NCBI RefSeq assembly: GCF_000012885.1
Contig: NC_007498.2
Span: 3,070,001 to 3,134,000 of the forward strand
Length of the DNA stretch: 64,000 nt
DNA from: Syntrophotalea carbinolica DSM 2380
Lineage (GTDB): Bacteria > Desulfobacterota > Desulfuromonadia > Desulfuromonadales > Syntrophotaleaceae
Direction: 5' to 3'
Shown: one piece after another, positions 36,025 to 44,766 of the stretch
Layout: each line of letters begins with the position of its first letter
Position numbering within the stretch: the first letter of the stretch is position 1
The notes under the pieces: model-generated
Told to the model about the DNA's origin: nothing
The model's database searches: none
Seen by the model: only the letters and a program-made list of their open reading frames with translations
Translations under genes and position numbers: made by a program

Positions 36025-36936
36025 TTACTCCTTTACCCACATATCGAAAAAGTTGAAAAACTGATAAGGCTTCTGCCAGGCCATGCGCTCGAGGGCGCCG
36101 GCATAACGCTGCACCCAGGGGCGCAGGGCCGCGGGGCTTTTGCCCAAATCGGGCGGCAACTCGAAACAATCGGCAAAATGAACCTTGGCCAGGCCCGGTC
36201 CCTGCCGTTCGATCAAGGTTACGGCAACCGGAGCCCCGGCCGCCGAAGCGATGGAAAAAATCGAAAAGGGCATCTTCACCTTGCCGCCCATAAAATCGAC
36301 CGCCACGCTATTCGCATCGCCATCCACCACCCGGTCGCCCATAATGCAGACGATTTCGTTGCGCTTCAGCGCTGCCAGCATGTCAAGGGTCCCACCGAAA
36401 GGCCCGCTGGGATCAATGAGATGGACGGCGGCGCCACCGGAGCGGTGTTCGAAATAGTGTTTATCCACATCGCCGGCGCCTTTTTGCAGTACGATATTCA
36501 CCGGTCGGTCGATGGCTTCCAGTCCGGCCATGCCGGTCTGCCAACAGCCGAAGTGGGCGTTGAGCATCACCACCCCCCGGCCGCGGTCCAGCATTTTGCG
36601 CAGGTTGTCCATATCCTCAGCCGCTACCGTCACCTCGCCGCGGCCCAGCACCCCGAGCATGGCGCGATCCAGCAGCACTTTACCGAAGGACAAGGTCAAC
36701 TGGAAGCTCTGCCAGAAGCGCACCGGCCATATCTTCCGGCCAAATCGGCGGGTCAGAAAATATCCAGCATTGCGCCGCATCGACGGTCGCAGATTGTACC
36801 AGAACACCACCAGATGCAGTAGCCCGTAAGCCGGCCAGGGCCCGGCCAGACGCAGCAGAGCATAAAAAATCTGGTGCTGAAAGCGATTGCCGAGGCTTTT
36901 GCTCGACCAGGCTGATTTTGCCGCAGGACTACTCAT
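36025..36936 (-). CDS. LpxL/HtrB-like acyltransferase of the polyene cluster
   Basis: A 303-residue lysophospholipid-type acyltransferase related to lipid A acyltransferases. The catalytic histidine is in VVMLNAHFGCWQTG (HxxxW-type arrangement near the Asp/Glu-rich loop), followed by GGTLDMLAALKRNEIVCIMGDR with the conserved GDR, and VAVDFMGGKVKMPFS. It is probably membrane-associated through the N-terminal hydrophobic region. In aryl-polyene clusters such enzymes attach the polyene to a lipid-like anchor; the acceptor is unknown here. The end of the glycosyltransferase gene overlaps its start by 8 bases. Confidence 0.87.
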   Translation of the reverse strand: MSSPAAKSAWSSKSLGNRFQHQIFYALLRLAGPWPAYGLLHLVVFWYNLRPSMRRNAGYFLTRRFGRKIWPVRFWQSFQLTLSFGKVLLDRAMLGVLGRGEVTVAAEDMDNLRKMLDRGRGVVMLNAHFGCWQTGMAGLEAIDRPVNIVLQKGAGDVDKHYFEHRSGGAAVHLIDPSGPFGGTLDMLAALKRNEIVCIMGDRVVDGDANSVAVDFMGGKVKMPFSIFSIASAAGAPVAVTLIERQGPGLAKVHFADCFELPPDLGKSPAALRPWVQRYAGALERMAWQKPYQFFNFFDMWVKE

Positions 36937-38098
36937 GCCCCACTCCAGATTTGAGGCTGCGCCGCACCAGGCAGGCCAGGCCGTACAACGGGCCGGCCAC
37001 CAGCAATGCCAGCACCGGCGCCATCACCACCGAACCGAGAATATAATCCCCCAACCGCTGCAGCACCTGATGGCCGAGGGTCTCCATGGAGATTTCGGTC
37101 AAAAACCGTCCATGCCGCATAAAGTAGCCGGCCTCGATACACAGTGCCGGCACCAGCGGCGGCATGCACAGCTGGCTCACGGCCAGGGCGCAGATCCGGT
37201 TAAGGCGCAGGTAACCGGCGGAGAACAAAATGCTGATGGAGTGCAGGCCGATAAGCGGCAGGGTACCCAGCGCCATACCCAACATGCCCGACAGGGCCAG
37301 CTCGCGAGGCGTGGCATTGTCCGCCAGCAACAGCCGCAAGGAACGTAACGGATGGATCACACTCACCCTGCCCTCGCCGTCGACGGCAAATTTACGATGC
37401 GGTACCGGCAACATGGAGCGGGTGGTAAGCCGCGTATTGAGCAAACTGATGCGGACGTTGTCCCGCAGCTTGTCAAAATGCGACACGCGCTTATCCGGCT
37501 CCGGGTAGTAAACCGAAATATCGATATCGCGCAGCGGAAATCCGGCCCAGGCGGCCTTCACCAGCACTTCAACCTCGAAGGCGTAGCCTGCTTCGCCCAA
37601 CGTCAGCTGTTGCAGCACCTGCACCGGGTAGGCGCGAAAACCGCTCTGCACATCGCTGACATCGCAGCCGGTCTGCACCCGCAACCAAAAGCGGGAAAAC
37701 TTGCGCCCGAAGCGGGAGCTGCCCGGAATATTGGGGCCGCTGAAATCCCTGGCGCCGACCACGATCGCCGTCGGCTCCGCATGGATCTGCGGGAGAAACC
37801 GGGGGATGTCGGCGGGATCGTGCTGCCCATCGGCATCCAGGGTAATGATGTGCGTCATGCCCTGCTCGCGGGCAAAAGCCGCGGCGCTGAGAATGGCCGC
37901 ACCCTTACCGCGATTGGCACTGTGGCGAACGATCTCGCACGCCAGCCCGGCCAGATTATCGGCGCCGCCATCGGTACTGCCGTCATCCACCACCAGCACA
38001 TGGGGATGGACCTCGAGAGCCTGAGCGACCACCTGGCGCAGGGTAGCGCCGTGATTGAAAACCGGCACCACGACCAGCGGCTTGCACACGGCGGTCAT
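36929..38098 (-). CDS. Family 2 glycosyltransferase with C-terminal DUF2062 membrane domain
   Basis: A 389-residue bifunctional-looking protein. Residues 1-240 form a GT-A glycosyltransferase: VVVPVFNHGATL, VLVVDDGSTDGG, GKGAAILSAA and the metal-binding ITLDADGQHDP. Residues about 255-385 carry a DUF2062 domain with helices such as LALSGMLGMALGTLPLIGLHSISILF. This GT2-DUF2062 pairing is seen in aryl-polyene clusters and might add a sugar or a phosphoglycosyl group to the lipid anchor at the inner membrane. It starts about 80 bases after the thioesterase gene, the only sizeable gap in this half of the cluster. Confidence 0.88.
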   Translation of the reverse strand: MTAVCKPLVVVPVFNHGATLRQVVAQALEVHPHVLVVDDGSTDGGADNLAGLACEIVRHSANRGKGAAILSAAAFAREQGMTHIITLDADGQHDPADIPRFLPQIHAEPTAIVVGARDFSGPNIPGSSRFGRKFSRFWLRVQTGCDVSDVQSGFRAYPVQVLQQLTLGEAGYAFEVEVLVKAAWAGFPLRDIDISVYYPEPDKRVSHFDKLRDNVRISLLNTRLTTRSMLPVPHRKFAVDGEGRVSVIHPLRSLRLLLADNATPRELALSGMLGMALGTLPLIGLHSISILFSAGYLRLNRICALAVSQLCMPPLVPALCIEAGYFMRHGRFLTEISMETLGHQVLQRLGDYILGSVVMAPVLALLVAGPLYGLACLVRRSLKSGVGHE

Positions 38099-38181
38099 AG
38101 CGACAACTCCCAGACTTGTCCAGGGGCGCCCTGGGACCGATACGAACCGGCCATTCTGCTTGGTATCTGCGGCAAAATCAT

Positions 38182-38631
38182 TTATTTACTCCGCCAGCTT
38201 TCCAGAAACGCCACGTAAAAATCGGGCGGGAAGACCAGCAATTCACGATGCTCATCAACCATCAGCTGCACCGAATAACCGCGTGTCAGCACATCTCCTG
38301 CAGCATCGGTGATACAAAATTCATAATTGAGCCGCGCCGCCTCCGTCCAGTGCAGACGCGCCTCGATGGCATAGGTTTCGCCATAGATCAGCGGCTGGGC
38401 GTAATCGACATGAAACTGTTTGATCGGGGTGGTGATGCCGTACTTGTAAAAATCCAGATAACCGATCCCGAAATGGTCGCCATGGGCGACACGGGCATCC
38501 TCGAAATAGCTCGCGTAACGTCCGTGCCAGACAATGCCGAGGGGATCGACCTCCTCAAAACGCACCCGGCGTTCAACGCTATGACACAATGGAGACGGTC
38601 CGTTTTTTTGCGGAAAATAAGGCTTCCTCAT
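38182..38631 (-). CDS. 4-hydroxybenzoyl-CoA thioesterase-type hot-dog protein
   Basis: A 149-residue thioesterase of the YbgC/4HBT fold. RRVRFEEVDPLGIVWHGRYASYFEDAR holds the catalytic Asp (EVDPLGIVWHGRY), the family signature. YAIEARLHWTEAARLNYEF and DVLTRGYSVQLMV follow as strands. It should cleave an acyl-ACP/CoA thioester, releasing or editing the polyene or its starter. The ATG (MRKPYFPQKNG) overlaps the dehydratase stop by 4 bases, which fixes the start against a longer open frame. Confidence 0.88.
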   Translation of the reverse strand: MRKPYFPQKNGPSPLCHSVERRVRFEEVDPLGIVWHGRYASYFEDARVAHGDHFGIGYLDFYKYGITTPIKQFHVDYAQPLIYGETYAIEARLHWTEAARLNYEFCITDAAGDVLTRGYSVQLMVDEHRELLVFPPDFYVAFLESWRSK

Positions 38632-39026
38632 TCTTCGCCCCCTCCCTGTCGCACGGCCTCGGATGGTGACAGAACAAGCCGGAACTGCGAAGCCACACCC
38701 GATGCGGAACTTATGGCAATCCTGCAGCGCAGACCATCGTCTTGCTCCTGCATGCAACAAACCTCGATCGTTTCAAGAGGCCGCAACGGTTGCAGAAACT
38801 TGGCTTTGAGCACCTGCACAATCGTCAGGGCCTTGCCTGCGGCAGTCTCGGCCAGCTGTAACCCCATCAGGATCTGGACCACCGCCGGCACCACCGGGTT
38901 ATCGGGAAAGTGCCCCTCGAAACCGGCAAACGACACCGGTAGCAGATAGCTCTGATGCCAGCCATCGGCATGTTTAACGGCTGGCGCAACGATATTCGAA
39001 GCAAGTTCAGTGCGTAATTGGCTCAT
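38628..39026 (-). CDS. 3-hydroxyacyl-ACP dehydratase-like hot-dog protein (FabZ/FabA type)
   Basis: A 132-residue single hot-dog domain. FEGHFPDNPVVPAVVQILMGLQLAE has the FabZ/FabA catalytic histidine and the PxxP-V turn (GHFPxxPVVPAV). It should dehydrate 3-hydroxyacyl-ACP to the trans-2-enoyl form, one of the two double-bond-forming steps in polyene building, possibly as a heterodimer with the second hot-dog protein of the cluster (42646-43092). It overlaps the DUF3261 gene by 20 bases and the thioesterase gene by 4. Confidence 0.85.
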   Translation of the reverse strand: MSQLRTELASNIVAPAVKHADGWHQSYLLPVSFAGFEGHFPDNPVVPAVVQILMGLQLAETAAGKALTIVQVLKAKFLQPLRPLETIEVCCMQEQDDGLRCRIAISSASGVASQFRLVLSPSEAVRQGGGEE

Positions 39027-39687
39027 GGTTGACCATTTTTCTTTGCGGGTTCCATTCCATCGTCAGTCTATCCCTCCGGCAGATGTCAGCATACTCGAGG
39101 CGCCCGGGCACCTGATAGCCTCCCGTCTGCCGATAATCGGCGAAAGTGGCACGCCACAGAGGTTGGCGGGCGCGGTATTCTTTGCCAAGCAACACCCCGG
39201 TATCCGGATCAAATCCGCTGCGCAGGCAAACATCATGGCTGCAGCGACTCAACAGGGTCTGCGCATCGAGCGTCACGCCGTCATGCACCCCGGGGAGATA
39301 ACCGAGCAACATTCGGCGTACGGCGGAAGCGACCCGCTCGCGCATACGCGATATCCCGAAATGCGGCAGCGATGTATGCACCGACGTCTGCTCCGGGGTC
39401 AGACTGATATCGAACAACCGCGCCCCCAGATCGGACAGGGCCACAAGCCGGGCCTGCCTCTGCCGGGTGTCGATCATCAGCACCCCCTGAAAGGTAACCA
39501 GCTGGCCGTCCCACTCCAGCACCGCGCTGTAGCGCCCCTGGAACAGATGGCCACTGTTCCCCCAGAAGCTTCCCGCCAACGCTTCGGAGCGGGGTGTTGC
39601 CGCGGCGACACCGGGAGGATCGAGGGACGGCGCGGTACATCCGCACAACAATACCAGCAGTGCTGTGAGCAGCAATGCATATTTCAT
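39007..39687 (-). CDS. DUF3261 lipoprotein
   Basis: A 226-residue exported lipoprotein: signal MKYALLLTALLVLLCGC with a lipobox LLCGC (modified Cys17). The mature part is beta-rich: GRYSAVLEWDGQLVTFQGVLMID, ARLVALSDLGARLFDISL and PGRLEYADICRRDRLTMEW. DUF3261 proteins are found almost only in aryl-polyene clusters and probably help with placement of the product in the outer membrane, by analogy with LolB-like lipoproteins. The start overlaps the MMPL stop by 4 bases. Confidence 0.88.
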   Translation of the reverse strand: MKYALLLTALLVLLCGCTAPSLDPPGVAAATPRSEALAGSFWGNSGHLFQGRYSAVLEWDGQLVTFQGVLMIDTRQRQARLVALSDLGARLFDISLTPEQTSVHTSLPHFGISRMRERVASAVRRMLLGYLPGVHDGVTLDAQTLLSRCSHDVCLRSGFDPDTGVLLGKEYRARQPLWRATFADYRQTGGYQVPGRLEYADICRRDRLTMEWNPQRKMVNHEPITH

Positions 39688-42032
39688 GTGGTCCGCCTGT
39701 ACAGGGCCGGTAGCAGCAACAAGGCCACCGGGATAGCCATCCCGACCCCGACCAACACGGTGCAGCCCAGGGTGTGCAACCCGGGATGGCGTGCCAAGAC
39801 CAGCGCGCCGAATCCGGCCACGGTGGTAAGCCCCGACACCAGTACCGCTCGTGAGGTACCGAGGTCTGCGCCGGAGCGCAACTTACACACCATGAAAATA
39901 CCGTAGTCGGCGCCGAGTCCGATAACCAGCGGCAGAGCCACGACGTTGAACAGGTTGAAGGAACCACCGCTCAACCGCATCAGCACCAACACCGCCACGA
40001 TACCGCTCAGCAGAGGCACCATCGCCAGCAGGGTGAATTCCATCCGACGAAAAAACAACAGCAACAACAGAAACATGCAGCTGCAGGCCACGCAAATAAA
40101 GAGGATAAAATCCTTGCTGATGCCCCGCCCCAGCATGCGCCCAAGAGCCTGATTGGAGACCAGGATCACCCCTTGGGGCAAGGCCCCGGAGGCTGCCATC
40201 CGTTGCACTTCCGGGGTGTCGGGCAGCAAAGTCAGGACGTACTGCCTGGCATCGTGGGCCACATGCAACAATCCGTTCAGCCCTGCCACGCCGGCCCGAT
40301 CAAAAATATCCGCATCCAGCAACGCTGGCGACTCGCTCAAAAACCGTAAAAAGGGCGCAAAGGCCTGCGCTGAAAATCCGTACCCGGCAGCGGCAACGGG
40401 CAACTCCGAAGCAATGGCGCTGCCATGTTTGGCAATAAATCTGGCCCAGCGCTCCCGGTTGACACGCTGCACCTCAGGCGGCGGCCACAAAGGATCGAGA
40501 GACACCACCCCGCTGTGCGGCAGCTGTTTGGCCAGCACTTCGGCCAGCTGGTGGTTGCGCTCCAGAGCCTGATCAAGGGTCGCGCCTTCCGCGAACAGCA
40601 CCGCCGAATCCCTGGCCCCGCCCCAGTTCCGGCGGATGCGCTGTTCGGCCTGTTGCAATTCTTCGGGAAACATACCGACAGAGCGTAACTGACGATCGAT
40701 CCCCACTCCGGAGCCCGCCCAGATGCCGAGCCCGAGTACCGCTATCACCAACGCTGCCAACGGCAAGTTCCAGCGACAGGCACCGGCTTGCAACGGCGCG
40801 CTGCTGCGCACAACAGCAGGGCGCACCAGATGCGGCAAGACCAGCAAGGCCAGCGCCAGACCGCTAATCAGTCCCACCAGCGCAAACACCGCCAACTGCC
40901 GGATGCCACTGATATCCGAGGTCAGCAGCGCGGCAAAAGCGCCCATGGAGGTTGCGGCGCCATAGAGCACAGGCCGAGCCACGCGGGCCACCGCCTGCCC
41001 GGGAGAGCCATCGGCATGACGCAGGGCAAACCAGACGTGCAACGCGAAATCGACGGTGATGCCGAGCAACACCGCACCGAATCCGAGGGTAATGCCGGAT
41101 ACCGCATCGTAACACCCGGCCAGTACCGCACCGGCGATCACCAGCACGGCGCCCGGCAACAAGGCCATCCACAGCACATCGCGCGAGCGGATAAAAACCA
41201 TGAAGATCAGCAGCAATCCCAAGCCGGAGGCGGCAAACACCCGCCTAAGATCGCTCTTTATGGTACCCGCGTTGGCCAACGCATAGCGATGGCCACTGAG
41301 AACCGTAGCGTCCATCCCCACCGGCAGACTCTGCAATGCGGCATCGACCTCTTTCATCAAGGTCTCGGATTGACCGGCATCGGTCACCGACACGTCGGTT
41401 TTCAGCATCATCAACAGGCTGCGGCCATCGGGCTTGAGCAGAAAACCGTCCCGCACCTGTGCTCCGCCAAAAACCTGCAAACGGTTCCATTTGGCCAGCA
41501 GTATTTCCAAAAATCCCAGCGGGTCGGCCTGAATGAAGCGTTTGGCAAGCATGCCATTCATGCCCAGCAAGGTTGTATAATTGCCGGCCATGCGCTGCGC
41601 CATCGCCTCGGGCGTAACCCGTGCTTTCAAAGCAGCCATATCATCGGCATCGACCAGCGCCGGCAGCAGGCGCATCAGCTTGCCAGGAGCGGGAATGGTC
41701 TGACTGTCCGGCAGCACCGGCGAAAAATGCGGAGGTTGCAGTCTGGCGGCCACCGTCTTTGCCACCGCAAGTAACGCCTCGCCCCCACCAGCATCGCTGC
41801 TGGCCTGCAGCTCAATAAACACCGTGCGGGCAAACGGCGTCATGTCCATCAGGGCCAGGCTGCGCTGCAAGCTCCCCGAGTCGGGCAACATGATGCCGAC
41901 ATCGTCACGAACCTGCAACTTGAACATGATCGCACCGCACAGCACCAGCAACGCCAGACACAGCAGGTACATCCTCTTACGATGCCGTGCCAGCCAGGCG
42001 TAGCATGTCTGGATTCCCCGAACCGGAGTCAT
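39684..42032 (-). CDS. MMPL/RND-family exporter
   Basis: A 782-residue membrane protein with about twelve helices in two halves, each with a periplasmic loop domain. Half 1: VLCGAIMFKLQVRDDVGIMLP, then helices LGLLLIFMVFIRSRDVLWMALLPGAVLVIAG and GFGAVLLGITVDFALHVWFALRH (the MMPL TM4 motif with GITVDFALH). Half 2: FNLFNVVALPLVIGLGADYGIFMVCKL, the matching motif. In aryl-polyene clusters this exporter is thought to move the lipidated pigment out of the inner membrane, handing it to the LolA-like protein encoded just upstream. It overlaps both neighbours by 4 bases. Confidence 0.92.
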   Translation of the reverse strand: MTPVRGIQTCYAWLARHRKRMYLLCLALLVLCGAIMFKLQVRDDVGIMLPDSGSLQRSLALMDMTPFARTVFIELQASSDAGGGEALLAVAKTVAARLQPPHFSPVLPDSQTIPAPGKLMRLLPALVDADDMAALKARVTPEAMAQRMAGNYTTLLGMNGMLAKRFIQADPLGFLEILLAKWNRLQVFGGAQVRDGFLLKPDGRSLLMMLKTDVSVTDAGQSETLMKEVDAALQSLPVGMDATVLSGHRYALANAGTIKSDLRRVFAASGLGLLLIFMVFIRSRDVLWMALLPGAVLVIAGAVLAGCYDAVSGITLGFGAVLLGITVDFALHVWFALRHADGSPGQAVARVARPVLYGAATSMGAFAALLTSDISGIRQLAVFALVGLISGLALALLVLPHLVRPAVVRSSAPLQAGACRWNLPLAALVIAVLGLGIWAGSGVGIDRQLRSVGMFPEELQQAEQRIRRNWGGARDSAVLFAEGATLDQALERNHQLAEVLAKQLPHSGVVSLDPLWPPPEVQRVNRERWARFIAKHGSAIASELPVAAAGYGFSAQAFAPFLRFLSESPALLDADIFDRAGVAGLNGLLHVAHDARQYVLTLLPDTPEVQRMAASGALPQGVILVSNQALGRMLGRGISKDFILFICVACSCMFLLLLLFFRRMEFTLLAMVPLLSGIVAVLVLMRLSGGSFNLFNVVALPLVIGLGADYGIFMVCKLRSGADLGTSRAVLVSGLTTVAGFGALVLARHPGLHTLGCTVLVGVGMAIPVALLLLPALYRRTT

Positions 42033-42649
42033 GGCAGAAACAACGCCTCATCCAGCGCACGATCGATCTTGCTGTCGGAAAACCGCAAAAGGGTCTTATC
42101 GCCGCCGGTTTCGAAAATGGCGACTTCGGTTACGGTCCGTGCCGAAGCAGAGAAGGTCACCTTCAGATGGTCCACAAACTGCCGGGCTCCCATCCCGCGG
42201 GGGGTCAGCAATAAAGAAACCGGCTGCACTGCGGCAATCTCGATATCATAGGCGCGCTGCAGTTTGTCCAGATCCAGTTCGGTCCAGACCAGCAACTGTT
42301 CGGCTGCGATACGCAATTCAAGGTTGTCTTCGAGCTGAAAATGCTGGTCCTGCTTCACCAGACTGTTCCAGCGACGCCCCTTATCGCCGTCGATAACAAA
42401 CCCCATGCGTACCGGCGTCTCGTATTCCCAGCGCAACTTCCCGGGGCGCTGAAAGGAAAAAGTCCCGTGCGATTCAAGCGCCTCGGAAAACATGCTCAGG
42501 TGTTTTTCCTGTACGAAGGAACTCTGAATGGTTTGCACGGAGCCGGCAGTGGTTTTCAGGCGCTGCAGTACCGTATCCAGCTCCGTGGCGTTGGCAAAGC
42601 CGGCCGACAGGCACAGCAACAGAAGCATGAGGCTCGCCCCCAGTTTCAT
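42029..42649 (-). CDS. LolA-like outer-membrane lipoprotein carrier
   Basis: A 206-residue periplasmic protein: signal peptide 1-20 (LMLLLLCLSAGFANA), then a LolA/LolB-type half-barrel. TIQSSFVQEKHLSMFSEALESHGTFSFQRPGKLRWEYETP is the family signature (landmarks FVQEKHL and GKLRWEY). The aryl-polyene version has diverged from housekeeping LolA and presumably carries the pigment-lipid. It lies between the dehydratase and MMPL genes with 4-base overlaps. Confidence 0.9.
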   Translation of the reverse strand: MKLGASLMLLLLCLSAGFANATELDTVLQRLKTTAGSVQTIQSSFVQEKHLSMFSEALESHGTFSFQRPGKLRWEYETPVRMGFVIDGDKGRRWNSLVKQDQHFQLEDNLELRIAAEQLLVWTELDLDKLQRAYDIEIAAVQPVSLLLTPRGMGARQFVDHLKVTFSASARTVTEVAIFETGGDKTLLRFSDSKIDRALDEALFLP

Positions 42650-43092
42650 GTCAGGTCTCCTTCGGGGATATAAACCTTGAGCTTGGCCCTGGCGAGAACG
42701 TTCTCACCGTGGCTTACGTCACCGGCAATGACCGCAAATCCATCCAGAACCCCGACGGTGCGAACCGTTACGATAAGGGTATCGCCGGCCTTGGCCCGCC
42801 CCAGCACGTCGAGCTGGCGAATCGCGACCAGGTAGCCTGCGCGCGGCTGCAAACCGAGGGCTTTCAGTTCATAACCCCGATAAGCCGCGTAGGCCTGCGC
42901 CACCAGTTCGGCGTAAATCACGTTTTCCAGTCCACCGTCCGCAGCTGCCACCAGCAGGCCGTCAGCCGGCAGGCAGGCGCTGACGACCGCGCTTTCTTCG
43001 TCCAGGGACAGCAGTTGATCGACCATGCGCATGCGGCCTTCATGGGGCACCAGTCCGGCCGTATCGACAGGCAAGGCAAGCGGTTCGGTCAT
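42646..43092 (-). CDS. Hot-dog 3-hydroxyacyl-ACP dehydratase (ApeI/ApeP-like)
   Basis: A 148-residue hot-dog protein of the kind found in aryl-polyene clusters. LVPHEGRMRMVDQLLSLDEESAVV carries the conserved PHxGxM(x)xxD segment with the likely catalytic His; IYAELVAQAYAAYRGYE is the central helix and YLVAIRQLDVLGRAKAGDTLIVTV the following strands. It is expected to pair with the second hot-dog protein (38628-39026). The AGGAGG site is 9 nt before the ATG. The 94-base gap to the radical SAM gene upstream includes a hairpin. Confidence 0.85.
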   Translation of the reverse strand: MTEPLALPVDTAGLVPHEGRMRMVDQLLSLDEESAVVSACLPADGLLVAAADGGLENVIYAELVAQAYAAYRGYELKALGLQPRAGYLVAIRQLDVLGRAKAGDTLIVTVRTVGVLDGFAVIAGDVSHGENVLARAKLKVYIPEGDLT

Positions 43093-43158
43093 CGATTCTG
43101 CTCCTCCTGGTTAGTTTTCATCCGGAAACAGCCCTTTTTCCCATATGAAAACGTCACT

Positions 43159-43187
43159 GTGTCCATCCAACACTTCCGAATGGACAC
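43159..43187 (-). other. Hairpin between the radical SAM and dehydratase genes
   Basis: GTGTCCAT (43159-43166) and ATGGACAC (43180-43187) form a perfect 8-bp stem overlapping the radical SAM stop codon. There is no T-run immediately after it on the minus strand; an RNA-processing or partial termination element within the cluster is possible. Confidence 0.4.
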
Positions 43188-44221
43188 TAGTTAGTACAAC
43201 GCCAGCACAACGGATCTTGCGCCAGATAGTCGCCGGTCGCCTGAAAGGCCATGCCCCGGCAACCGTAGCAATCGGCAGCCAGATCGCAGTCGCGGCAGGC
43301 GCCCTTGATGTGTTCACCGGCATGGCGCAACAGCTGCATGTCCCGGCTGGTCGCAAGGATCTCGGCCAGCGGCTGTCTGCGGATATTACCGACCGGCAGA
43401 TTGATACCGGGACAGGGCAGGATATCCCCCGTCACCGTTACGGTACAGGAATAGGCGTGGCGATTGCAGCTGAGTCCCGCCACCGGAGGGTGCGGTTCCC
43501 AATGAATCCCGTACTGCGTTTTATCGATGGCGGCCAGCGTCTCGAACAGTCCCTGCATCTCCGCCACCGAAACCTCCAACTCCGGATGCCGACGGGCGCG
43601 CCCCTGCCAGGTCATCAATTCGACATACGGAATGATGTGGCGATCACGCAGCCAGCGCCACATGTCCGGCAATTCGTCGATATTCTGCCGGCAGACAACG
43701 GTCTGCGCCCCGAGCGGCAAGCCTTCTGCCGGATACCCGGCCTGCATCAACAGCTCCAGGCCGCGGCGGATGTCGGCGTAGGCACCCTGGCGGCCGGCCA
43801 GGAAATCCTGCACCTGCTGCCGCCTGCTGTTCATCTTGACCACCGGCGCCACCCCGAGCCGGACGAACTCCTGCGCCAGTTCGGCAGTGATCTGGGTACC
43901 GTTGGTAAACAGATCGATACCGATACCATGCTGCGCCAGATACTGCATGATCTCGACGACGTGGGGATACATCAGCGGTTCACCGCCGCCCAGCACCACC
44001 ACCCGCCGGATACCGAGCGCCATGGCCTGCTCCAGCACCGCGTAGATTTCGGACAGGGCCAGTTCGTCCGCCAGCGCCGTGCCGGAATCGGCATAGCAGT
44101 AAAGGCAGCGCAAATCGCACTGACGGCTAAGCTCCAGTTCCAGGGACAACAACTGTCCCCGGTCGCGGGCCCGGGCAATATCGGCGGGGGCGAAGTTCGC
44201 CCCCCAGTAGCGATCTTTCAT
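43187..44221 (-). CDS. Radical SAM/SPASM protein in the polyene cluster
   Basis: A 344-residue enzyme. The N-terminal radical SAM domain has ELSRQCDLRCLYCYADSG (canonical C-x3-C-x2-C), then RRVVVLGGGEPLMYP (GGEP motif) and LFTNGTQIT. The C-terminal SPASM-type part has cysteines in PCPGINLPVGNIRRQPLAEI and in HIKGACRDCDLAADCYGCRGMAF, enough for auxiliary 4Fe-4S clusters. Similar proteins mature peptides or modify small molecules; no precursor peptide is visible nearby. Its place in the cluster suggests a role in pigment or head-group formation. The start is 2 bases after the lipoprotein stop, with AGGAG-less spacing, so coupling is likely. Confidence 0.85.
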   Translation of the reverse strand: MKDRYWGANFAPADIARARDRGQLLSLELELSRQCDLRCLYCYADSGTALADELALSEIYAVLEQAMALGIRRVVVLGGGEPLMYPHVVEIMQYLAQHGIGIDLFTNGTQITAELAQEFVRLGVAPVVKMNSRRQQVQDFLAGRQGAYADIRRGLELLMQAGYPAEGLPLGAQTVVCRQNIDELPDMWRWLRDRHIIPYVELMTWQGRARRHPELEVSVAEMQGLFETLAAIDKTQYGIHWEPHPPVAGLSCNRHAYSCTVTVTGDILPCPGINLPVGNIRRQPLAEILATSRDMQLLRHAGEHIKGACRDCDLAADCYGCRGMAFQATGDYLAQDPLCWRCTN

Positions 44222-44223
44222 GC

Positions 44224-44664
44224 TTATCGACCAACGGTTCCCGGCTGGTTGGCGGAAGCGTTGAAATAGAGCGGAACATTGCTCTGAATGTCGTTGCGCA
44301 GATAGGTCACCCAGGTGTTGTAGCGTCCATGAATGGTGTTATTGGAAGCATTGTAGTTGAGGTTTTCACTGCTGCGGTATTTGATGGAAAACTTCTTCCG
44401 GTCGAAATGAATGTCGACCGACGCCACATGATGACGGATCCGCAGAAGGCCTACAATATGGCCGGGAGACACGGTTTCCATCACCCAATGCCGGCGAGCC
44501 CCCACTTCCTTGATCACTCTGTCGATGGTCGCCAGGGAAGGCCCGGTCTTACCCGACAGGGAATAATACTGATCGGTGAAGTTGACCAGATACTTGCTGG
44601 TGCAACCGATCAGGCCGGCACTCAGAAAACACACAGCGACTAACAACAAAAGCCCTTTTTTCAT
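44224..44664 (-). CDS. Small lipoprotein of the polyene cluster
   Basis: A 146-residue lipoprotein of unknown function: signal MKKGLLLLVAVCFLSAGLIGC with lipobox LIGC (Cys21). The mature part includes IDRVIKEVGARRHWVMETVSPGHIVGLLRIRHHVASVDIHFDRKKFSIKY, an alpha/beta arrangement like small periplasmic DUF proteins. The start has GGGAGG 6 nt upstream. It precedes the radical SAM gene by 2 bases, and a 102-base gap separates it from the PlsC-like gene upstream, so a secondary promoter could lie there. Confidence 0.75.
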   Translation of the reverse strand: MKKGLLLLVAVCFLSAGLIGCTSKYLVNFTDQYYSLSGKTGPSLATIDRVIKEVGARRHWVMETVSPGHIVGLLRIRHHVASVDIHFDRKKFSIKYRSSENLNYNASNNTIHGRYNTWVTYLRNDIQSNVPLYFNASANQPGTVGR

Positions 44665-44766
44665 TTCATGTTCCTCCCTTGGATTATAAAAAGCTCTTTG
44701 CCTGTCAAAACCACCGCACAGATGCGCGGCATCCCTTCATAACAACCAACCCTAAAACGATTTCCC

